From positions 1 through 5,814 of the forward strand of contig JACFNS010000023.1 of assembly GCA_019454705.1 (NCBI GenBank): a DNA stretch of 5,814 bases, given 5' to 3'. The DNA is from Taibaiella sp. Lineage in GTDB: Bacteria; Bacteroidota; Bacteroidia; Chitinophagales; Chitinophagaceae. The position numbers were made by a program, and so were the translations under genes. Under the pieces are notes generated by a model, which was given only the letters and a program-made list of their open reading frames with translations, was not told where the DNA came from and made no database searches. Position 1 is the stretch's first letter; each line of letters begins with the position of its first letter. Below are positions 1-5,227 of the stretch, one piece after another.

Positions 1-335
<335 letters not shown>

Positions 336-359
336 AATCAGTCATTAAATCAATTTGTT

Positions 360-383
360 AAGGGGTCGTTAAGACCCCTTTTT
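360..383 (+). terminator. Intrinsic terminator of hppD
   Basis: An 8-bp perfect stem, AAGGGGTC (360-367) pairing with GACCCCTT (373-380), encloses a 5-base loop GTTAA and runs into a T-run (379-383). It begins 25 bases after the hppD stop codon and lies ahead of the promoter of the next gene, as expected for Rho-independent termination. Confidence 0.88.
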
Positions 384-420
384 CATGTTTTCTTTAACGG
401 GTATCATGCGATATTAAATT

Positions 421-428
421 TATCTTTG
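421..428 (+). promoter_or_regulatory. Bacteroidota -7 promoter element upstream of the YafK-like gene
   Basis: TATCTTTG at 421-428 is a full match to the Bacteroidota -7 consensus TAnnTTTG. It lies between the hppD terminator and the ATG at 471, which predicts a transcript start near 432 and a leader of about 40 bases. A clean -33 TTTG element is not evident at the expected 17-23 base spacing; TTTA at 393-396 is the nearest candidate but is a little too far away. Confidence 0.6.
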
Positions 429-470
429 TATTTATTATTTTTGAACGAATACATCTGAAAGAAAGAGAAC

Positions 471-1241
471 ATGTTGCATAAATTTTTCAAAGTTTTACTA
501 CCCCTGTTGTTTATAGCGGCTATTCCATCCTTTGCGCAGGACGATTTAAAAACGTTCCGCAATTTCCAGTTTTCATTCAACAGGGTATCCGGTGCGTATG
601 CCAAGTTTAACGACAGCATACAGCGCATGTTTCGCAATAAGGGGTTAAGCTACCCTCCTAAAGATATTTACATCCGCTCTTTTAAGGCACAGAACGAACT
701 GGAACTTTGGGCGCGCGATAACAGTAACGATGAATATAAGCTGGTGAAAAGCTACAGGATATGCGCCCTTTCGGGCATACTGGGGCCCAAACGCTGGGAA
801 GGTGATCGCCAGGTACCTGAGGGTTTTTATTTCATAGAAGACTTTAATCCCCGCAGCGACTTCTACCTGTCTATGCTGATTAACTACCCCAATTATTCTG
901 ACTTATTGTTCAGCAACAAACAGAAACCGGGCGGTGATATTTACATACATGGTGGCTGCTCTACAGTTGGCTGTCTACCCATGACCAATAACATTATCGA
1001 AGAATTATACGTTACCTGCCTGAATGCAAAACTTAACGGTCAGATCAATATACCGGTCCACATTTTCCCAACCAAGTTTACACGCAACGGCCTTAACTTC
1101 CTGGGTCGCGAATATGGTATGGAAGATGAAAAGCAGAAATTCTGGGTGAACCTGAAATACCAATATGACTACTTTGAACGCAACCATAAAATATTGCCTG
1201 TTATTTATACACCCGATGGCGAATACGTATATGGCAATTAA
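471..1241 (+). CDS. Secreted YafK-type L,D-transpeptidase-fold (YkuD) protein
   Basis: This is a predicted periplasmic peptidoglycan-modifying enzyme of 256 residues. Residues 1-22 form a signal peptide (basic MLHKFFK, hydrophobic LLPLLFIAAIP, cleavage probably after SFA, before QDD) without a lipobox. The YkuD-type active site is plain: DIYIHGGCSTVGCLPMTN at about 156-173, with His160 and the expected nucleophile Cys168 in the S/T-x-G-C pattern. Upstream, GPKRWEGDRQVPEGFYFI (105-122) is the conserved K..EGD..-PEG-Y block of the YafK (COG3034) branch. Members of the fold either cross-link peptidoglycan or attach and release proteins on it; E. coli YafK (DpaA/LdtF) works as an amidase releasing Braun lipoprotein. 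Which activity applies here cannot be read from sequence, and Lpp itself is generally absent in Bacteroidota. AAAGAGA just before the ATG is a weak purine-rich ribosome-binding site. The gene has its own promoter and no obvious hairpin in the intergenic gap that follows. Confidence 0.88.
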   Translation: MLHKFFKVLLPLLFIAAIPSFAQDDLKTFRNFQFSFNRVSGAYAKFNDSIQRMFRNKGLSYPPKDIYIRSFKAQNELELWARDNSNDEYKLVKSYRICALSGILGPKRWEGDRQVPEGFYFIEDFNPRSDFYLSMLINYPNYSDLLFSNKQKPGGDIYIHGGCSTVGCLPMTNNIIEELYVTCLNAKLNGQINIPVHIFPTKFTRNGLNFLGREYGMEDEKQKFWVNLKYQYDYFERNHKILPVIYTPDGEYVYGN

Positions 1242-1303
1242 CGGCTCACACTATTTTTTCCCTTAAATTGCAGCCCGTAGCTTAATACTAAGAACAACAG
1301 GAC

Positions 1304-2242
1304 ATGCAACTAAGATATTTCAACAGCAATACTTACAAGTTAATAAGTATTGCTGTTTTGTTTGGTATTATTATCGCCTTTATTTCCTGCGAAAAGGAGG
1401 TGAACATCAACCTGGATACGGGAGAGCCAACATTAGTGATAGAAGGTGGAATTGAAAATGACTTGCCACCCGTTGTATTACTCACCAAATCGATAGGATA
1501 TTTTGAGAAACTAGACCTGGAAACCTTGCAAAACACGGCTGTACATGATGCCGAGGTATATGTAAGCGATGGTACCAAACGCGTCAGGCTCAAGGAATAT
1601 TCGGTAGATACAGGTATCAACGGGAATAAGTTTTACTATTATAGCATAGTAGATTTCTCTAATCCAGTCTTCCCCCCGGTAGATTCTGTAATACTGGGCG
1701 AATTGGAAAAATACTATAAACTAACTGTGATTGTAGATGGAAAAACATACGAATCAACTACAAAAATTCCGACACCTACGATTGTAGATTCAATCAGAAC
1801 GACAGTACCTGCACGCCCTAACCCCGATCAAAATAGCCGTATACTGCGAGTATATTTCAAAGACCCGGATACCGCAGGTAATTACCTCAGGTATTTCACT
1901 TCTCTGAACAATGGGCCTATGTATCCTGCACTTAATTCAGTATTCAACGACGAAATAATCAATGGCACTGACTTCAACTCAGAATTTCCGCTTGGCGAGC
2001 CTCGTTCCACAACCCGGAATTTTGATTCTCTAGGTGTATGTTATCCCGGCGATACGGTAAGGCTAAAATGGACTGCTATTGACAAAAGAGTGTATGATTT
2101 CTGGGGCACCTACGAATATGCACTAGGTACATTAGGCAGTCCCTTCGCTACACCCATACAGGTAAAGTCTAATATAAATAATGGTGCCCTCGGCGTATGG
2201 GCGGGCTATGGGGCGTTATACTATACAATAGTTGCAGAATAG
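1304..2242 (+). CDS. DUF4249 family lipoprotein
   Basis: This 312-residue protein is exported and lipid-anchored. A short basic N-terminus (QLRYFNSNTYK) and hydrophobic stretch (13-27) lead to the lipobox-like IAFISC with the acylated Cys29, followed by EKEVNINLDTGEPTLVIEGGI. That last segment (Cys-x-K-x-(V/I)-x-(I/L)-x-L, then a strand ending in VEG/IEG) is the usual opening of DUF4249 proteins, which are beta-rich outer-membrane-associated lipoproteins of Bacteroidota. The body contains an Ig-like VHDAEVYVSDGTKRVRL and a Y-K-LTV-VDGKTYESTTKIPTPTIVDSI block typical of the family. DUF4249 genes often sit beside a TonB-dependent receptor; none is adjacent here. The ATG at 1304 is the only start that leaves a complete signal peptide. 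The gene starts 62 bases after the L,D-transpeptidase-type gene, so co-transcription is possible. The biochemical role of the family is unknown. A strong inverted repeat overlaps codons 7-18. Confidence 0.85.
   Translation: MQLRYFNSNTYKLISIAVLFGIIIAFISCEKEVNINLDTGEPTLVIEGGIENDLPPVVLLTKSIGYFEKLDLETLQNTAVHDAEVYVSDGTKRVRLKEYSVDTGINGNKFYYYSIVDFSNPVFPPVDSVILGELEKYYKLTVIVDGKTYESTTKIPTPTIVDSIRTTVPARPNPDQNSRILRVYFKDPDTAGNYLRYFTSLNNGPMYPALNSVFNDEIINGTDFNSEFPLGEPRSTTRNFDSLGVCYPGDTVRLKWTAIDKRVYDFWGTYEYALGTLGSPFATPIQVKSNINNGALGVWAGYGALYYTIVAE
1322..1363 (+). repeat. Perfect 14-bp inverted repeat with T-rich tail inside the start of the DUF4249 gene
   Basis: AACAGCAATACTTA (1322-1335) pairs without mismatch with TAAGTATTGCTGTT (1344-1357) across the 8-base loop CAAGTTAA. 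It is followed by TTGTTT (1358-1363), so the RNA would resemble an intrinsic terminator with an AU-rich stem. It lies in codons 7-18 of the DUF4249 lipoprotein, 81 bases after the end of the preceding gene. It could end the upstream transcript, act as an attenuator, or affect translation. The pairing is seen directly; the role is inference. Confidence 0.6.
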
Positions 2243-2286
2243 GTTTTTATCTATATCGCTATAACCCTTAGCTGCATTTTTTTTTG

Positions 2287-2294
2287 CATTTTTG
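2287..2294 (+). promoter_or_regulatory. Possible -7 promoter element of trxB
   Basis: CATTTTTG at 2287-2294 differs from TAnnTTTG only in its first base. A transcript start near 2298-2301 would leave almost no leader for an ATG at 2302 and about 16-19 bases for the ATG at 2317, which is one reason to prefer the latter start. No matching -33 TTG is visible at the usual distance and the region is T-rich, so a chance match is possible. Confidence 0.35.
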
Positions 2295-2316
2295 TATTCT
2301 AATGAATGATTTTTAT

Positions 2317-3279
2317 ATGGCTGAAACAGAAAAAGTACATTGTTTGATAATAGGCTCCGGTCCGGCGGGTTATACTGCTGCTATATATGCATCACGTGCA
2401 GGCTTAAACCCTGTTCTTTACCAGGGCCTGCAACCGGGCGGGCAGCTCACAATAACTACAGATGTTGAAAACTACCCGGGTTATCCTGATGGCATTATGG
2501 GCCCGCAGATGATGGTGGATTTTGAAAAACAGGCTGCCCGCATGGGTGCCGATATACGTTGGGGGTATGCAACAAAGGTAGATTTGTCAAAACGTCCGTT
2601 CCGTGTGGAGATTGATGAAGAAAAGTGGATAGAAACTGATGCACTGATCATAGCAACAGGTGCTTCTGCTAAATGGCTGAATATCGAATCAGAACAACGC
2701 CTGAACGGGCATGGCGTTTCCGCCTGTGCTGTATGCGATGGTTTCTTCTTCAAAGGACAGGAAGTAGCTATAGTAGGTGCCGGCGATACAGCTGCCGAAG
2801 AAGCGCTGTACCTGTCTAAAATTTGCAGTACCGTGCATATGATCGTTCGCCGCGACGAAATGCGCGCCAGCGTGGTGATGCAGGAGCGCGTTAAAAAGAC
2901 GCCGAACATAAAAATCTATTGGAACTCAGAAACCAAAGAGGTACTGGGCGATAACAAAGTAACAGGCGTAACTATTACGAACAACGTGACGAACGAAGAC
3001 ACCACCATTCCGGTTAGCGCATTCTTCGTAGCAATTGGGCACAAACCCAATTCCGACCTGTTTAAAGGCGTACTGGATATGGATGAAGCGGGTTACCTCA
3101 AAACCATACCGGGCACTTCCAAAACTAATATCGAAGGTGTATTTGCCTGCGGCGACGTACAGGACAAAATATACCGCCAGGCTGTAACAGCAGCAGGCAG
3201 CGGCTGTATGGCTGCCCTGGATGCTGAACGCTACCTCGGGGCCCTGGAGCATGTGGCAGCAGAGCATGCTAATGCATAG
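2317..3279 (+). CDS. trxB: Thioredoxin reductase (NADPH)
   Basis: This cytoplasmic flavoenzyme passes electrons from NADPH via FAD and a redox disulfide to thioredoxin. From the chosen start it has 320 residues, the normal length for the low-molecular-weight bacterial type. The FAD-binding loop is GSGPAG (13-18) within a Rossmann fold, followed by QPGGQL and ENYPGYPDGI. The active-site disulfide is CAVC (Cys137 and Cys140) in ACAVCDG. The NADPH domain has VGAGDTAAEEA (153-163) and HMIVRRDEMRA (174-184), whose arginines bind the 2'-phosphate and mark NADPH preference. The second FAD block is GVFACGDVQD (274-283) followed by RQAVTAAGSGCMAA. An in-frame ATG at 2302 would add MNDFY; 2317 is preferred because MAETEKVHCLIIGSG fits the family N-terminus, but neither start has a Shine-Dalgarno sequence. 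The gene appears to be monocistronic: it has a possible own promoter and a strong terminator. Confidence 0.95.
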   Translation: MAETEKVHCLIIGSGPAGYTAAIYASRAGLNPVLYQGLQPGGQLTITTDVENYPGYPDGIMGPQMMVDFEKQAARMGADIRWGYATKVDLSKRPFRVEIDEEKWIETDALIIATGASAKWLNIESEQRLNGHGVSACAVCDGFFFKGQEVAIVGAGDTAAEEALYLSKICSTVHMIVRRDEMRASVVMQERVKKTPNIKIYWNSETKEVLGDNKVTGVTITNNVTNEDTTIPVSAFFVAIGHKPNSDLFKGVLDMDEAGYLKTIPGTSKTNIEGVFACGDVQDKIYRQAVTAAGSGCMAALDAERYLGALEHVAAEHANA

Positions 3280-3302
3280 ATAATGAGGTAATTCAGATAT
3301 TC

Positions 3303-3346
3303 GGGCGCAATATACATTCAGGTATTGCGCCCTTATTATTATTTTC
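3303..3346 (+). terminator. Intrinsic terminator of trxB
   Basis: A perfect 10-bp stem, GGGCGCAATA (3303-3312) with TATTGCGCCC (3323-3332), encloses a 10-base loop and is followed by the T-rich tract TTATTATTATTTT. It begins 24 bases after the trxB stop. The hairpin ends only 19 bases before the ATG of the next gene, which raises the question of how that gene is transcribed. Confidence 0.87.
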
Positions 3347-3351
3347 GCTTG

Positions 3352-4167
3352 ATGAAAACTGTGTTCTTATTCTTGTTTACCATTTCATATCACTTACTTT
3401 CAGGCACAGTCAATGCCGCCGGCTCTGATATAATGGTGGTGATTGATGTAACTGACAGCACATCTGTCAATGGTACTGTAATTGCAGAAATAAAATTTAA
3501 AGACAAAGGCTTTAAAACCAAATGTACTTATATAGATGCGATCAACTACCTGAAAGAACAAGCTAAAGAGCACGGTGCTAACGTTATCAAAATAACACAA
3601 CATAAGTATCCTGATTCTTGGAGTTCCTGCCACCGTATGGAGGCAACATTATACCATGTGGAGGATGCCGGGGCGCTGGAGAAAGAAATAACCTGGACAA
3701 CGGGCAGGCTCCTTGCTGCTGCAGATTTCAAAGCGGAACGTTCACCACTACCGGCAAGTGGCCTGGGCGCTGTTTCCGATTGCGGCATTAGCTTCGCATC
3801 ATCTGCTGCCAATGCTTTTGCCAAAGTTCGTTTTTCTGTACAAGCGGTCTTCACCACAGGTCGCTCATGGATACACCCGGAACATGTGCAGAACAAAGAA
3901 TTGCTGAATCATGAACAGAAACATTTTGATCTGTGCGAGTTGTATGCACGCAAACTATACAAGGAACTACAGGATGCTGGTTTAACCGCCGCTACAATGC
4001 AACAGGCCAATAATATATTCAAGACTGTATACAACGAATACAATGAAAGGCAGTATAAGTATGATACAGAAACCGAACACGGCACTAACCTGAAAGAACA
4101 AGCAAAATGGGATACTATCATTTTGGAAGAGTTAAACTCCCTAAGTGCATATGCTGACCACCTCTGA
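3352..4167 (+). CDS. Secreted DUF922-like zinc-protease-fold protein with N-terminal RcsF/YbjQ-like module
   Basis: This 271-residue exported protein starts at the ATG at 3352: MKTVFLFLF begins a signal peptide running to about VNAA at 20-23, whereas upstream non-ATG starts lie inside the trxB terminator. Residues about 41-102 (VIAEIKFKDKGF, then DAINYLKEQAKEHGANVIKI, then SSCHRMEATLYHV) resemble the RcsF/YbjQ-type alpha-beta module, with Cys58 and Cys93 possibly forming a disulfide. The C-terminal half (about 112-267) looks like DUF922, the family described as predicted secreted zinc-dependent proteases. It has WTTGRLLAAADFKA, then NHEQKHFDLCELYARKL with HExxH at 187-191, then YDTETEHG (237-244), where His243 is a candidate third metal ligand, and a closing Q-x-x-W helix. 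Proteolytic activity is not demonstrated for this family as far as I know. The stop lies four bases before the chosen ATG of the Crp/Fnr gene, suggesting co-transcription. The DUF922 call is fairly firm; the N-terminal comparison is tentative. Confidence 0.72.
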   Translation: MKTVFLFLFTISYHLLSGTVNAAGSDIMVVIDVTDSTSVNGTVIAEIKFKDKGFKTKCTYIDAINYLKEQAKEHGANVIKITQHKYPDSWSSCHRMEATLYHVEDAGALEKEITWTTGRLLAAADFKAERSPLPASGLGAVSDCGISFASSAANAFAKVRFSVQAVFTTGRSWIHPEHVQNKELLNHEQKHFDLCELYARKLYKELQDAGLTAATMQQANNIFKTVYNEYNERQYKYDTETEHGTNLKEQAKWDTIILEELNSLSAYADHL

Positions 4168-4171
4168 CACC

Positions 4172-4747
4172 ATGACAATGACAGACCTGCAACAATACAT
4201 ACAATCTTACTTTGAAGTAAAGAGCGAAGACCTGGCGGTTATCGCTTCGAAGTTTCAATACAGGGAAGTAAAGAAAGGTGACTACCTGCTGAAACAAGGC
4301 AGGCAATGCAACCAGCTCACATTTATCCAATCGGGCTTAGTAAGGATATACACTACGGTAGATGACCGTGAGATAACACAATGGATATCCACTAAGGGGT
4401 ACTTCGTTACCGACCTGGCTTCATTTATCTTCAACACCCCTGCCCGCTGGAACCTGCAAACACTTACTGACTGCGAACTGTACACCATAGAAAAGCCTGA
4501 CTACGAATCGCTGGGCAATGCTATACCTGAGTGGCACAAACTGGAGAAACTGTTTATTGCCAAATGCTTTATCATACTGGAGGAACGGGTGAACAGCCAT
4601 TTGTTCATGACGGCTGAGGAACGATACACTAAACTCTTCCAACTACAACCTGACCTCTTTAACCAGGTACCCCTGCAATACCTGGCCTCCATGTTGGGCA
4701 TGACACCCGAAACCCTCAGCCGCCTGCGCAAGAAACAACTGGGTTGA
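4172..4747 (+). CDS. Crp/Fnr family transcriptional regulator
   Basis: This is a DNA-binding regulator of 191 residues with a cyclic-nucleotide-binding-type beta-roll (about 20-110: REVKKGDYLLKQGRQCNQLTFIQSGLVRIY to TLTDCELYTI), a dimerisation helix (about 120-150) and a short C-terminal helix-turn-helix (VPLQYLASMLGMTPETLSRLRKK, 166-188). The recognition helix carries E180-T-L-S183-R184, the E-x-x-S-R pattern with which E. coli FNR reads TTGAT half-sites. There is no N-terminal cysteine cluster for an iron-sulfur centre (cysteines only at 46, 101 and 132). The canonical cAMP-binding Gly-Glu and Arg-Ser/Thr residues of the phosphate cassette are missing (GYFVTDLASF, ARWNLQTL), so the signal is probably neither cAMP nor an FNR-type cluster. 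Start is uncertain: ATG at 4151 would overlap the upstream gene, while 4172 and 4178 are both downstream of its stop. It probably controls the following DUF4260 gene. Confidence 0.9.
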   Translation: MTMTDLQQYIQSYFEVKSEDLAVIASKFQYREVKKGDYLLKQGRQCNQLTFIQSGLVRIYTTVDDREITQWISTKGYFVTDLASFIFNTPARWNLQTLTDCELYTIEKPDYESLGNAIPEWHKLEKLFIAKCFIILEERVNSHLFMTAEERYTKLFQLQPDLFNQVPLQYLASMLGMTPETLSRLRKKQLG

Positions 4748-4750
4748 TTT

Positions 4751-4766
4751 CTTGACCTATATCAAG
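4751..4766 (+). promoter_or_regulatory. FNR-type operator upstream of the DUF4260 gene
   Basis: CTTGACCTATATCAAG (4751-4766) contains TTGAC-CTAT-ATCAA, one base from the FNR consensus TTGAT-N4-ATCAA, and is a perfect inverted repeat CTTGA-N6-TCAAG. Its centre lies about 40 bases before the transcript start predicted from the element at 4788-4795, near the spacing used by class II Crp/Fnr activators. The adjacent upstream gene encodes a Crp/Fnr protein with a matching E-x-x-S-R helix. Binding is inferred. Confidence 0.68.
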
Positions 4767-4795
4767 TTTGCGCCTTTGTTCTCATGCCATCTTTG
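4767..4795 (+). promoter_or_regulatory. Promoter-like element of the DUF4260 gene
   Basis: TTTG at 4767-4770 (-33-like) is followed after 17 bases by CATCTTTG at 4788-4795, one base from the Bacteroidota -7 consensus TAnnTTTG. The implied transcript start is near 4799, giving a leader of about 20 bases before the ATG at 4819. The imperfect -7 fits a promoter that needs the activator bound at the adjacent upstream box. Confidence 0.52.
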
Positions 4796-4818
4796 CATTA
4801 TCAAAAAAACATAGTACA

Positions 4819-5172
4819 ATGAAACGCATCATTCAAATAGAAGAACTGGCTATGACTGCCGCAGCTATTTATCTCATAGGCCAACTGGATATTAGCCTTA
4901 GCTGGTGGCTTTATCTCCTACTCTTTTTCAGCCCAGACCTTGGTATGTTGGGTTACGTGGTGAATACTAAGATTGGCGCAATTACTTACAACCTGTTCCA
5001 CCACAGAGGTATCGCAATTGTTATTGCCACAGTCGGAATAATGATAGTTAGCCAATATGTATTACTGGCCGGGCTTCTGTTGTTCGCTCACGCCAGTTTC
5101 GACAGGATTTTTGGATTTGGCCTGAAATACTTTACCAGCTTTAAACATACCCACCTGGGGGTGATGAAATAA
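4819..5172 (+). CDS. DUF4260 family membrane protein
   Basis: This small inner-membrane protein of 117 residues has an unknown biochemical role. It starts at the ATG at 4819 (MKRIIQIEELAM), which fits the family N-terminus with its conserved E-E-L; upstream non-ATG starts would lie inside the promoter region. It has about three to four hydrophobic segments (about 11-22, 27-47, 65-78 and 80-91). The family signature residues are visible in order: SWWLYLLLFFSPDLGMLGY (28-46, with Pro39-Asp40), GAITYNLFHH (53-62), HASFDRIFGFGLKY (91-104) and the terminal THLG (111-114). Conserved His, Asp and Arg next to membrane segments could suggest metal or small-molecule binding, but this is speculation. 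It lies 71 bases after the Crp/Fnr gene, with an FNR-like box and promoter between them, so it is the best candidate target of that regulator. Confidence 0.88.
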   Translation: MKRIIQIEELAMTAAAIYLIGQLDISLSWWLYLLLFFSPDLGMLGYVVNTKIGAITYNLFHHRGIAIVIATVGIMIVSQYVLLAGLLLFAHASFDRIFGFGLKYFTSFKHTHLGVMK

Positions 5173-5176
5173 CAGC

Positions 5177-5203
5177 TTTGAGTCAATATCTTTCTTATTT
5201 TTA
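5177..5203 (+). promoter_or_regulatory. Weak promoter candidates for the terminal lipoprotein gene
   Basis: The 55-base gap between the DUF4260 stop and the ATG at 5228 holds two imperfect -7 elements. TATCTTTC (5187-5194) differs from TAnnTTTG in the last base. TATTTTTA (5196-5203) also differs in the last base, with TTTG at 5177-5180 fifteen bases upstream. Neither is convincing, and no terminator hairpin is seen in this gap, so read-through from the DUF4260 gene is also possible. Confidence 0.25.
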
Positions 5204-5227
5204 TACTTCACTAAAACCAAAGAAATT

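Noticed and set aside
404..637. 77-codon minus-strand frame spanning the leader and start of the YafK-like gene
   Set aside because: It would cover the promoter and signal peptide of a real gene, and its translation is low-complexity Asn/Lys/Phe.
764..775. GCCC-TTTC-GGGC hairpin inside the YafK-like gene
   Set aside because: A four-bp stem within coding sequence with no T-run; expected by chance.
1264..1272. TAAATTGCA as a -7 promoter element of the DUF4249 gene
   Set aside because: The spacing of the TTTG part is one base short and no -33 element is placed correctly; too weak to annotate, so co-transcription or another promoter is left open.
2284..2301. Extended trxB start at TTG 2284
   Set aside because: It would run through the T-rich promoter region and add residues absent from the family; ATG 2317 (or 2302) fits better.
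2481..2909. 142-codon open frame on the minus strand inside trxB
   Set aside because: It is antisense to a clearly conserved gene, its translation is rich in Ser, Cys and Ile without domain features, and no promoter is seen; it is a shadow of trxB codon use.
2926..3267. 113-codon minus-strand frame in the 3' half of trxB
   Set aside because: It is antisense to conserved trxB sequence including the FAD-binding block, with no recognisable domain.
3546..3896. 116-codon minus-strand frame in the DUF922-like gene
   Set aside because: It overlaps a gene with signal peptide and HExxH motif on the + strand; the antisense product shows no features.
5177..5185. TTGAGTCAA as a second FNR-type box before the terminal lipoprotein gene
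   Set aside because: The half-sites are separated by one base, not the six (TTGA-N6-TCAA) that a Crp/Fnr dimer requires.
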